Positions 51,949-59,928 of a stretch of 64,000 nucleotides of DNA are shown in pieces. Source of the stretch: Lawsonella clevelandensis (lineage in GTDB: Bacteria; Actinomycetota; Actinomycetes; Mycobacteriales; Mycobacteriaceae). The first letter of the stretch is position 1. Each line of letters starts with the position of its first letter. Under the pieces are notes generated by a model. That model ran no database searches. It worked only from the letters and a program-made list of their open reading frames with translations, and was not told where the DNA came from. Location: assembly GCF_003241315.1 (NCBI RefSeq), contig NZ_QFOZ01000002.1, positions 124,001-188,000 of the forward strand. Reading direction: 5' to 3'. Made by a program: the position numbers and the translations under genes.

Positions 51949-53331
51949 ATGCCTTGTATTAACGACATACTACAAACGGATCGCCATCACATCTGGCACC
52001 CCTACAGTCCTCTACCTGGGCCGCCACAACATGTTGTGAAAGCCGCCAAGGGTCCATATCTGACGCTCGATGTTGCTGCTAATTTTCTCTCTGAAAAAAG
52101 CGCAGCAAACAACGATGATTCAGGCAAAAGGGTAACGTGCAAAGTTCTCGACGGCATGAGTTCCTGGTGGGCGGCTGCCTATGGATACCGTCACCCCGAT
52201 CTGGACGCTGCTGCACACCAACAAATCGACGAGTTCAGCCACGTCATGTTCGGTGGATTGACACATGCACCTGCGGCACTGCTCACCGATACACTCTTAG
52301 CAATGGTGCCAGAGGGCCTAGATACCGTTTTCTTCTGCGATTCTGGGTCAGTGTCTGTGGAAGTCGCCGTCAAAATGGCATTGCAGTACTGGCGTTCCCA
52401 TACAGATACCGCACTTCATCGCAAAACAAAACTGCTGACGTGGCGAGGTGGATACCACGGAGACACTTTCACACCAATGAGTGTGTGCGATCCCGATAAT
52501 GGCATGCATACTCTCTGGCAAGGAATTGTGCAGCCACAAATATTTCTTCCCACTCCGCCACCAGATACAGAGACAAGTCTGCGCCCAGCAGTAGAAGACA
52601 CAAGCGTGGAAGAGTATTTAGAACACGCAGAACATGTCCTACACGAGAATGCGGATACAGTAGCCGCCTGCATCATTGAGCCGGTTGTACAGGGCGCAGG
52701 CGGAATGAAGTTCCACAAACCAGCTCTGGTACGTGGGCTAGTTGAACTATGCCAACGCTACAACGTACTCGTCATTTTTGATGAGATCGCTACCGGTTTT
52801 GGTAGAACAGGCACACTATTTGCAGCGGACGCATGCCATTGCACGCCCGATATTATGTGCGTCGGTAAAGCATTAACAGGAGGCTATCTAACCTCTGCGG
52901 CGGTACTAGCACAGCCTGAAATAGCTACTGTGATCTCGAAGGGAACAGGGGCTTTCATGCATGGCCCTACATTCATGGCCAATCCGCTGGCATGTGCTAT
53001 CGCCACGACTGCCTGCCAGCTGGCGCAACATGCTCATGAACAGGGAGAAGTCCTACGTATTGAGCGTAAGTTACGTCGCGGACTGTCCCCGGCCGTGGGA
53101 CTTCCCGGCGTTGCTGACGTAAGAGTAAAAGGAGCTATTGGGGTTATCCAACTGACGGATCCAGCGATGCTCAATGTGGACGCAGCAACTGCAGCCGCAC
53201 TGCGGGAAGGAGTCTGGCTGCGTCCCTTCCGCGACCTCATCTACTGCATGCCGCCCTTCATCTGTACAGACACGCAGATCGCCACAATAGGCCGCGGCAT
53301 GGTTGCAGCCGCACAAACAGCGGTCCGCTAA
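51949..53331 (+). CDS. bioA: Adenosylmethionine-8-amino-7-oxononanoate aminotransferase
   Basis: A 460-residue fold-type I PLP aminotransferase that converts KAPA to DAPA using S-adenosylmethionine. Diagnostic segments: HIWHPYSPLPGPP (substrate-binding N-terminus), DGMSSWWAAAYGYRHP, FCDSGSVSVEVAVKMALQY, TWRGGYHGDTFTPMSVCDP, FDEIATGFGRTG (PLP aspartate) and CVGKALTGGYLT (PLP lysine), HGPTFMANPLACA. I place the start at ATG 51949, ten bases after AAGGA; GTG 51928 has no such site. An acidic 15-residue insertion near residue 45 is unusual. It is followed by bioD after 65 bases. Confidence 0.94.
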   Translation: MPCINDILQTDRHHIWHPYSPLPGPPQHVVKAAKGPYLTLDVAANFLSEKSAANNDDSGKRVTCKVLDGMSSWWAAAYGYRHPDLDAAAHQQIDEFSHVMFGGLTHAPAALLTDTLLAMVPEGLDTVFFCDSGSVSVEVAVKMALQYWRSHTDTALHRKTKLLTWRGGYHGDTFTPMSVCDPDNGMHTLWQGIVQPQIFLPTPPPDTETSLRPAVEDTSVEEYLEHAEHVLHENADTVAACIIEPVVQGAGGMKFHKPALVRGLVELCQRYNVLVIFDEIATGFGRTGTLFAADACHCTPDIMCVGKALTGGYLTSAAVLAQPEIATVISKGTGAFMHGPTFMANPLACAIATTACQLAQHAHEQGEVLRIERKLRRGLSPAVGLPGVADVRVKGAIGVIQLTDPAMLNVDAATAAALREGVWLRPFRDLIYCMPPFICTDTQIATIGRGMVAAAQTAVR

Positions 53332-53396
53332 AAACCGTTTCACCATTCCATTTGTTTCTCTACAGACCAGGTTTCTGAGTGTTAAAGGACGCTTCT

Positions 53397-54209
53397 ATGA
53401 CCACCATTATTTTCGTTACTGGAACCAACACTGATGTTGGAAAAACCGTTACAACAGCAAGCGCAATTGCAGCAACCCACCACCAGGCTCCGCACCTACG
53501 AATAGGACTCATAAAGCCAGCACAAACTGGTGAACCACCCATTCCGGCCAGCGATCTCGGCTCGTATCACCATGGTGACCATGGTGATGTGGCAGTGGTG
53601 CGTCAACTTCTGGGAGCCCCGCATCATGATTCTGCACAACATGATGTGCAACCCCTACGGGTGTGGGAGGGGGTTCGCTATCCTGAGCCGCTTGCCCCCG
53701 ATATGGCGGCGCGTCGGGCACAGCAAAGCCTTCTTACCGCAGCTCAGTTTGCCGAAATTATCGTGTCTGCAGCGCGGGAAGTAGATGTGCTTTTCGTAGA
53801 AGGTGCGGGGGGACTCCTTGTTGGTTTAGGAGAAGAAGCGGATGGTTCACCGACCACTCTTATAGAAATTGCTCAAGAAGTTCGCGCATACGCCGGTATG
53901 AGCGTGAGTTTTCTACTTGTGTCGCAGCCTGATCTGGGAATGCTGAACCAGTGTGCACTGACGTGGCGAGAATTAAACCGAGCAGGCCTCACCATGTGTG
54001 GGATAGTGTTTGGGACATGGCCTACGGATCCTGATCTGCCCATGCGGTTAAATGCTGCAGAAGTAGAACGGATAACAGGTGTTCCCGTCATTGGGAAAAT
54101 ACCGAGTGGGGTGGGGCAGATTGATAGTGAGCAGAATAAAACTATGCAGTGTGGCAGTGTGGCGTGCACAAGTGAACAGTGGTGGACAGTATTGCCCTGG
54201 TGTAAGTAG
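53397..54209 (+). CDS. bioD: Dethiobiotin synthetase
   Basis: A 270-residue ATP-dependent ligase that closes the ureido ring of dethiobiotin from DAPA and CO2. The P-loop IIFVTGTNTDVGKTVTTA, the substrate lysine in LIKPAQTG and VEGAGGLLVGLGEEADGSP are present. It is longer than the usual ~225 residues because of a His-rich loop near residues 55-80 and a C-terminal extension of about 25 residues (IDSEQNKTMQCGS onward). The ATG at 53397 follows AAAGGACG; a TTG-type frame from 53379 adds six residues. It is co-directional with bioA. Confidence 0.92.
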   Translation: MTTIIFVTGTNTDVGKTVTTASAIAATHHQAPHLRIGLIKPAQTGEPPIPASDLGSYHHGDHGDVAVVRQLLGAPHHDSAQHDVQPLRVWEGVRYPEPLAPDMAARRAQQSLLTAAQFAEIIVSAAREVDVLFVEGAGGLLVGLGEEADGSPTTLIEIAQEVRAYAGMSVSFLLVSQPDLGMLNQCALTWRELNRAGLTMCGIVFGTWPTDPDLPMRLNAAEVERITGVPVIGKIPSGVGQIDSEQNKTMQCGSVACTSEQWWTVLPWCK

Positions 54210-54297
54210 CTCAACAGTCAGCACTACTCTCGGCGTAAATTCATAAAAGTATGTGCTACAGGGCTGACATGGGTCACTGTGAGGCTGTTATAGAACG

Positions 54298-54876
54298 CTA
54301 TAAGGAACTTACGGTGAGTCCCTTAATGAGGGTGTTAAGTCCTCCTTCAAGCGTCTCGAAGGAAGGAGAAGTAGGGGTCTGTGTTTCTGTGAGCTCAGCA
54401 AGTTGGAGACGGCTTTGCTCATCAACGAGCGCACCCAAAATAAAGAGGAGTAATACGCGGGCATGGAGTTCGGGGGTGGGGCTTACTGTGTGAAGAATAG
54501 TTGTTAGGGCATCGAGCTGGGGGAATGGTGAGGTTTGTGAAGCGAGTGAGGTGCTCATTAATTCACTTCCGTCTCTAAAGAAGAGGGCCCTATTCCGGAG
54601 ATCTTCCGCTACTGTCACTATTTCTTGCGCCCATGTGTGAGGGGTCGTTACGTGTAGCGGGGGGAGTGAATTATCGCGAGTGGGGAGGTCACACGAGAGA
54701 ATATGGGTGCATACGGCGCCGAGGAGTGCCTGTTTATTGGGGAAATGCCAGTAGAGGGCGCCGGGCTGTACGCCTAGTTGGCTAGCTACTTTTCGGATGG
54801 AGAGGTCTTGTAGGCCATAAGTCTGCAAAATGTCGGCAGCAGCATGAATGATACATTCACGGGAGAGCTGCGTCAT
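54298..54876 (-). CDS. bioQ: TetR-family biotin regulator BioQ
   Basis: A 192-residue TetR repressor. The N-terminal helix-turn-helix is IIHAAADILQTYGLQDLSIRKVASQLGVQPGALYWHFPNKQALL, a standard TetR three-helix domain, followed by an all-helical ligand/dimer domain. The divergent position against bioB and the two matching operators identify it as BioQ, which controls biotin genes in Corynebacterium and Mycobacterium in place of BirA. Its convergent neighbour is bioD. Confidence 0.85.
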   Translation of the reverse strand: MTQLSRECIIHAAADILQTYGLQDLSIRKVASQLGVQPGALYWHFPNKQALLGAVCTHILSCDLPTRDNSLPPLHVTTPHTWAQEIVTVAEDLRNRALFFRDGSELMSTSLASQTSPFPQLDALTTILHTVSPTPELHARVLLLFILGALVDEQSRLQLAELTETQTPTSPSFETLEGGLNTLIKGLTVSSL

Positions 54877-54909
54877 GGTTATCCTTCGTGGAAGTAGAAA
54901 TTATCTCTT

Positions 54910-54920
54910 AAACAGTGTTC
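54910..54920. promoter_or_regulatory. BioQ-type operator between bioQ and bioB
   Basis: AAACAGTGTTC shares ten of eleven positions with the bioA operator (51912-51922), and the following bases CAAT/AATA are also similar. It lies in the 53-base divergent gap, 9 bases before the bioB ATG and 33 bases before the bioQ ATG, placed to control both. Confidence 0.7.
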
Positions 54921-54929
54921 AATAAAGCT

Positions 54930-56024
54930 ATGTCTTATGGTAATTCTACGGCAGCAGCGGGATTAAGCACCGATGTTGCAACAGCAAATGGAACAAACAC
55001 ACCCACTCTGCCGAAAACGTCTGAACTACCAGACGATATTCTGGCACGTGCACGCGTCTATGCGTATGACCTCGGTATCGCACTTCCCGAAGAAGATCTT
55101 GTCCAGGTTTTCACACTTCCCCCCGAACGTATTCGGGAAGCCCTCGATCTTGCCCAAGAGATTCGCGAAAAATGGTGTGGCAAAGAGGTCGAGCTAGAAG
55201 GAATTGTCAGTCTTAAAACTGGCGGATGTCCAGAAGACTGTCATTTCTGTGCTCAATCTGGGGTGTTCGAGTCTCCCGTCCGCAGCGCTTGGATTGATAT
55301 CCCTGCAGTTGTTGAATCGGCAAAGCACACTGCGAAAACTGGCGCAGCAGAATTCTGCCTTGTCGCTGCAGTGCGTGGACCGGATAAGAAACTGATGAGC
55401 CAACTCAAAGCTGCAGTGGAAGCTATCCGTGCCGAAGTGGATATACATATTGCCTGTTCGCTCGGTATGCTCACTGATGAACAAGCAGATGAACTAGCCG
55501 CTATGGGAATCCACCGGTACAACCATAACTTGGAAACAGCGCGCTCCTATTTCCTCAATGTCGTAACTTCACATACGTGGGAAGTACGCCGAGCAACTCT
55601 TGAACGTGTTCGCAGCCGCGGCATCAAATTATGCTGCGGTGGCATTATTGGGCTGGGAGAAAGTATTGAACAACGTGCTGAGTTCGCCACCCAGCTCGCA
55701 GAACTTGGGCCTACCGAAGTGCCCATTAACTTCCTCAACCCGCGCCCCGGGACACCTTTTGAAAACCTCCCACTGGTGAGTATGGAGGACGCACTACGCA
55801 CCGTCGCGGCATTTCGTTTCGCGCTTCCCAAATCGACTATTCGTTTCGCTGGCGGCCGAGAAATCACTCTCGGTGATGAAGGTATGCGCGATGGTCTCAC
55901 CGGGGGCATTAACGGATTTATTGCTGGGAATTACCTCACAACGTTGGGGTGTAGCGCGGAAAACGATCTTGATATGCTCTCTGAACTTCATATCCCCATC
56001 CGTGAGAAGAAAGACGTCCAGTAA
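54930..56024 (+). CDS. bioB: Biotin synthase (radical SAM)
   Basis: A 364-residue radical SAM enzyme that inserts sulfur into dethiobiotin. The [4Fe-4S] motif is Cys100-PED-Cys104-HF-Cys107 (GGCPEDCHFCAQSG). Further blocks are ACSLGMLTDEQADEL, YNHNLETARSYF, CCGGIIGLGE, NFLNPRPGTPFEN and RFAGGREITLGDEG (Arg coordinating the second cluster). The start is taken at ATG 54930; GTG 54915 would begin inside the operator. There is no strong ribosome site, so a short-leader or leaderless message is likely. Its stop overlaps bsaP by one base. Confidence 0.96.
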   Translation: MSYGNSTAAAGLSTDVATANGTNTPTLPKTSELPDDILARARVYAYDLGIALPEEDLVQVFTLPPERIREALDLAQEIREKWCGKEVELEGIVSLKTGGCPEDCHFCAQSGVFESPVRSAWIDIPAVVESAKHTAKTGAAEFCLVAAVRGPDKKLMSQLKAAVEAIRAEVDIHIACSLGMLTDEQADELAAMGIHRYNHNLETARSYFLNVVTSHTWEVRRATLERVRSRGIKLCCGGIIGLGESIEQRAEFATQLAELGPTEVPINFLNPRPGTPFENLPLVSMEDALRTVAAFRFALPKSTIRFAGGREITLGDEGMRDGLTGGINGFIAGNYLTTLGCSAENDLDMLSELHIPIREKKDVQ

Positions 56025-56275
56025 TGCGGAATGTCACTAGCACTGACTTACGGGACATGATGCTGCGAGGGGAACCCTTCCGCTTTGACCCCTACCGTGG
56101 TACAGATTTATCGAAAGATTCTCCACGTCCCTTTAAAGCCGCGGAATTAGGGCTAGAGCCGTTTCGATACTGTCCCATCTGCGGCAGACGAATGGTGACA
56201 CAAGTGATGCCCAGTGGGTGGACTGCGCGCTGCTCACGGCACGGAGAAATATCGTCCTACCTTTTCGAACACTAG
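56024..56275 (+). CDS. bsaP: Biotin synthase auxiliary protein BsaP
   Basis: An 83-residue protein coupled to bioB (TAATG overlap). RPFKAAELGLEPFRYCPICGRRM and MPSGWTARCSRHG hold a zinc-ribbon-like or cluster-binding set: Cys50, Cys53, Cys70 and His73. Small proteins of this kind directly after bioB (Rv1590 in M. tuberculosis) have been reported in mycobacteria as auxiliary proteins that BioB needs for activity, probably through an iron-sulfur centre. The assignment rests on position, size and cysteine pattern. Confidence 0.85.
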   Translation: MRNVTSTDLRDMMLRGEPFRFDPYRGTDLSKDSPRPFKAAELGLEPFRYCPICGRRMVTQVMPSGWTARCSRHGEISSYLFEH

Positions 56276-56297
56276 ATATACGCACAAACAAATAACG

Positions 56298-57053
56298 TCA
56301 GCAGGGTAATTCTGTGTCTTTAGCGGAAGGAGGACGCAGAATTGCACTGGCATCTGTAATTTCACAATGATTATGGACAAAGCGAAAAAGACGCGCAGGG
56401 CGTCCACCCTCTGCACCTGGTGTGGTCGTTTCCCCGGTGGGTTCAATAACGTGTCGACGCTGTAAAGTACGCTGCAGGTTTGTCGCATCGACACGGTAGT
56501 GGAGTGCAGCCTCGTAGATGGCGCGCAGTTCCGAGATAGTAAATTCTTCCGGAGAAAGCGCGAAGCCTAAGTTGGTATATCCCAATTTGCTCACTAAGCG
56601 GTGTTCCGCAGCAGCAATAATCTCTGCATGATCCGCTGTTGTACGAGGCAACTGTGCAACCGGGATCCATGCAGTGTCCGATGGTAGCTGCGGGCATGCC
56701 GTAGTGGGGACAATTCCCAGAAAAGTTGCGGCAATAACACGCCCGTCGCGACGACGCTCCGGGTGGGAAAAGACTTTTAATTGTTCAAGGTGGGAAAGGG
56801 TATGCACGTCAACTTTTTCGGCCAGTTGGCGCGTAATGGATTGGGTAATGTCTTCATCGTCGCGTAGCCATCCGCCGGGCAGCGACCAGACTATTTCAGT
56901 AACAGGATGAGGATTTGTAGGGGAGTGGAGAGCAGTGAATGCGCGTGCTTGCTGCCACAGAAGGACACAGAGTTCCTGGGCATCGTCACTGCTGCGTCGC
57001 CGTACTTGAAAGACAGCTACCCGTACTTCCATCCGGCTGGTAACATTCCACAT
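56298..57053 (-). CDS. nrtR: Nudix-related transcriptional regulator of NAD genes, NrtR
   Basis: A 251-residue protein with an N-terminal Nudix domain and a C-terminal winged-helix DNA-binding region (FTISELRAIYEAALHYRVDATNLQRTLQRR). The Nudix box GGWLRDDEDITQSITRQLAEKVDV has lost the catalytic REUXEE pattern (reads RQLAEK), as usual for NrtR, which senses ADP-ribose and represses NAD genes instead of hydrolysing nucleotides. It is divergent from nadABC with a perfect palindrome between them. The start is ATG 57053, or ATG 57032 for MEVRVAVFQV; the former begins one base from the operator. Confidence 0.86.
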   Translation of the reverse strand: MWNVTSRMEVRVAVFQVRRRSSDDAQELCVLLWQQARAFTALHSPTNPHPVTEIVWSLPGGWLRDDEDITQSITRQLAEKVDVHTLSHLEQLKVFSHPERRRDGRVIAATFLGIVPTTACPQLPSDTAWIPVAQLPRTTADHAEIIAAAEHRLVSKLGYTNLGFALSPEEFTISELRAIYEAALHYRVDATNLQRTLQRRHVIEPTGETTTPGAEGGRPARLFRFVHNHCEITDASAILRPPSAKDTELPC

Positions 57054-57054
57054 A

Positions 57055-57077
57055 GTTTTCGATTATAAGTCGAAAAC
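57055..57077. promoter_or_regulatory. NrtR operator palindrome between nrtR and nadA
   Basis: GTTTTCGA (57055-57062) and TCGAAAAC (57070-57077) form a perfect 8-base inverted repeat around TTATAAG. It occupies the divergent promoter, 40 bases before nadA and directly at the nrtR start. Binding by NrtR is inferred from position and symmetry. Confidence 0.8.
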
Positions 57078-57116
57078 CTCCTTGGGAATACTACTTCCAG
57101 CTCAGGAGCGCGCATA

Positions 57117-58175
57117 ATGACTGAAAAACTCACACAACTCGATTCCCCACTACTTGCCCACATACACAAAGATGCCACCGGCCTCTACAACGGCATCACC
57201 GGAAACAAAGAATGGGCCACAGAAATACGACGACTCGCCGCTGCCCGCGACGCCGTCATCCTCGCCCACAACTACGAACTTCCCGAAATCCAAGACATAG
57301 CCGACTACACAGGGGACTCCCTCGCGCTTTCCCGCATTGCCGCAAAAGACCCACACTCCACCATCGTGTTCTGTGGTGTGCACTTCATGGCAGAAACCGC
57401 CAAAATCCTCTCACCAGATAAACGCGTCCTCATCCCCGACGCGCGCGCCGGCTGCTCGCTAGCAAACTCCATCACCGCCGAAGAACTAGCCGCCTGGAAA
57501 GCTGACTACCCAGACGCCATCGTCGTCAGCTACGTCAACACCACCGCCGTAGTAAAAGCCCTCACAGATATCTGCTGCACCTCCAGCAACGCAGTCGACG
57601 TAGTGAAATCCATCCCCGCCGACCAAGAAATACTTTTCTGCCCCGACCAATTCCTCGGTGCACACGTCAAACGCGAAACCGGGCGGGACAACATCCACAT
57701 CTGGATGGGAGAATGCCACATCCACGCCGGCATCAACGGAGACGTTCTTGCCGCAACTGCCCGGCAACACCCCGACTCCGACCTTTACATCCACCCCGAA
57801 TGTGGCTGCACCACCTCGGCGCTCTACCTCGCCCAGGAAGGCGTAGTACCGCAAAAACACGTCAAAATCCTCTCCACCGGCGGCATGCTGGAAGAAGCCG
57901 AAGAAGCAGAAAAACGCGGAGACCAAGAAAACGTCCTAGTAGCAACCGAAATCGGTATGCTGCATCAACTCAAAGCAGCCGCACCCGACGTCACCTTCAC
58001 CCCCATCAACCCCCATGCGGCCTGCCCATTCATGAAAATGATCACCCCCGCCGCCCTCCTCCGCTGCCTCGCCCTCGGAGAAGACGAAATCCACCTCGAT
58101 AAAGACACCATCGATGCGGCCTACCGCCCCGTGGAACGCATGATCTCCATTGGACACACCCCCGCAGCACGCTAA
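57117..58175 (+). CDS. nadA: Quinolinate synthase A
   Basis: A 352-residue [4Fe-4S] enzyme that condenses iminoaspartate and dihydroxyacetone phosphate to quinolinate, the second step of de novo NAD synthesis. The three domain motifs are AHNYELPEIQDIADYTGDSL, FCGVHFMAETAKILSP and HPECGCTTSALY; cluster cysteines are expected in DARAGCSLANS/FCGVHF, HPECGC and HAACPFM. CAGGAG precedes the ATG. Almost every degenerate codon ends in C or A (GCC, CTC, ATC, ACC), sharply different from most genes in the window. It is followed by nadB after 20 bases. Confidence 0.96.
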   Translation: MTEKLTQLDSPLLAHIHKDATGLYNGITGNKEWATEIRRLAAARDAVILAHNYELPEIQDIADYTGDSLALSRIAAKDPHSTIVFCGVHFMAETAKILSPDKRVLIPDARAGCSLANSITAEELAAWKADYPDAIVVSYVNTTAVVKALTDICCTSSNAVDVVKSIPADQEILFCPDQFLGAHVKRETGRDNIHIWMGECHIHAGINGDVLAATARQHPDSDLYIHPECGCTTSALYLAQEGVVPQKHVKILSTGGMLEEAEEAEKRGDQENVLVATEIGMLHQLKAAAPDVTFTPINPHAACPFMKMITPAALLRCLALGEDEIHLDKDTIDAAYRPVERMISIGHTPAAR

Positions 58176-58195
58176 CTCTCGAAAAGAGACACCCT

Positions 58196-59860
58196 ATGGA
58201 CACACCGTGGACTATGCACTGCGACCTCGTCATCGTCGGAGCAGGAGTAGCAGGCCTTTCCGCCGCCGTCGCCGCCCGTGACCACGGCCTCACCACCGTT
58301 ATCGTCGATAAAGGACGATGGCAGGAAGGCGCCCGCACTATTCCCCGCTACCCCAATGCCGCCACTAAAATCGCGCAAGGCGGAATAGCCGTCACCGGGC
58401 TTTCCGACATTGAACTCGACACCAGTCTTGACGAAGCCCTCGGCCTACACGTCGCCGACACTCTCGACGCTGGCGCCGGGCTCTGCGACAAAGAGGCCGT
58501 CACCTCCATTATCGGCGGGGGCGCAGAAGCCGTACAGAAACTCATCGATGCAGGCGCCCACTTCGACGCCACCCCGGAAGGACCATTAAAACGAACCCGG
58601 GAGGGTGGGCATTCTGTTCGCCGTATTATTCACGCAGGCGGAGATGCCACTGGTGCCGAAGTACAACGAGCGTTAGAAGTGGCCTCTGCGGGCATACCGT
58701 GTCTACAGAATGCACGTGTCACCAGTATTTTTACAGATGACGATGGGGTAGTGGGGGTCGGTGTTCGCGATCCGCGCGGCCCCGGCTATATTGCTGCCCC
58801 CTGCGTTCTCCTCGCTACTGGCGGAAATGGGCAACTGTTTAACGTCACCACTAGCCCAGAGGGGGTACGTGGTGAGGGTCTTTCACTTGCTCTGCGTGCC
58901 GGAGCTCGGGTGGCCGACCTGGAATTCACACAATTCCACCCCACAGTTCTCTTTGATACACAGCGCACGGGTCGCCGCCCACTTATTTCTGAGGCTGTCC
59001 GCGGTGAGGGGGCACTCCTCTACGATGCTTCTGGAAACCGCTTCATGGTAGGCATAGATCCCCGCTGCGAGCTTGCACCACGCGATATTGTTGCCCGCTC
59101 CATTGCATTGCACATGCGGGAAACCGGGGAGAACTGTGCCTGGCTAGACGCCACCCACATTGACCACTTCCACGAACGATTCCCCACCGTGACAGAAGGA
59201 TGCCAAGAAATTGGCATTGATCCGCAAACACAACGCATTCCTATTGCTCCCGCAGCACACTACCAAAGCGGCGGCATTGTTACTGACGCTTATGGGCGGA
59301 CAGATGTTCCTGGGCTCTTCGCTGCAGGGGAATGCGCCCGTACCGGTCTACACGGTGCTAATCGTCTTGCCTCTAACAGTTTGCTAGAAGGTTTAGTTGT
59401 CGGTGGTCGAGTGCCGGCACTGGCTGTGCAACGATGCCAGACGAGAGGCACTATTAGCCGCCACGCTATTGAGTCTGCCTGGCGTAATGACACAGCAGCC
59501 CACCAGCATGACTTCCCACTTGGCGATACGCCAGTACAGAGGCGGCGTGAACGGCGTGCATTGCAGCAACTCATGAGCGGAAATGTGGGAGTGACGCGCG
59601 ATGCTGCACTGTTGCAAGAAGCCGCACAACAGTTGGAAACACTGTATGAGACACTATCCCGCCGCATGCATGACACTGTCCAACTGTGCCGCATTATCAC
59701 CGAGGCAGCATTACTGCGCACTGAAACACGCGGTGGCCATACACGTCTGGACTATCCCAAGCCGGACCCACAGCAGCGCTACAGCAGAGTGTTTTCCCTG
59801 GGAGATGACGGAAAGATTCATCACGAAACGTGTGTGAATCCACGTCCCCAACTTCGCTAA
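58196..59860 (+). CDS. nadB: L-aspartate oxidase
   Basis: A 554-residue FAD flavoprotein that oxidises aspartate to iminoaspartate for NadA. It has the FAD-binding Rossmann motif DLVIVGAGVAGLSAAVAARD, the active-site region FTQFHPTVLF and ARTGLHGANRLASNSLLEGLVVGGR, and DRTHQH-like histidines in IAPAAHYQSGGIVTDAYGR. The C-terminal helical domain (about 430-554) is complete. The first roughly 135 codons share the C-ending codon style of nadA; from about base 58600 the codon choice changes to the T/A-rich style of the rest of the window. Confidence 0.95.
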   Translation: MDTPWTMHCDLVIVGAGVAGLSAAVAARDHGLTTVIVDKGRWQEGARTIPRYPNAATKIAQGGIAVTGLSDIELDTSLDEALGLHVADTLDAGAGLCDKEAVTSIIGGGAEAVQKLIDAGAHFDATPEGPLKRTREGGHSVRRIIHAGGDATGAEVQRALEVASAGIPCLQNARVTSIFTDDDGVVGVGVRDPRGPGYIAAPCVLLATGGNGQLFNVTTSPEGVRGEGLSLALRAGARVADLEFTQFHPTVLFDTQRTGRRPLISEAVRGEGALLYDASGNRFMVGIDPRCELAPRDIVARSIALHMRETGENCAWLDATHIDHFHERFPTVTEGCQEIGIDPQTQRIPIAPAAHYQSGGIVTDAYGRTDVPGLFAAGECARTGLHGANRLASNSLLEGLVVGGRVPALAVQRCQTRGTISRHAIESAWRNDTAAHQHDFPLGDTPVQRRRERRALQQLMSGNVGVTRDAALLQEAAQQLETLYETLSRRMHDTVQLCRIITEAALLRTETRGGHTRLDYPKPDPQQRYSRVFSLGDDGKIHHETCVNPRPQLR

Positions 59861-59928
59861 TCAGATCTCACCTCGCTCACCACGACACCAACTTTTCCGA
59901 CCTGACCATATAGATTAAGGACCACGTC

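Noticed and set aside
57150..58157. Long open frames on the minus strand across nadA
   Set aside because: These Gly/Val/Asp-rich frames are by-products of the C-ending codon style of nadA and match no family.
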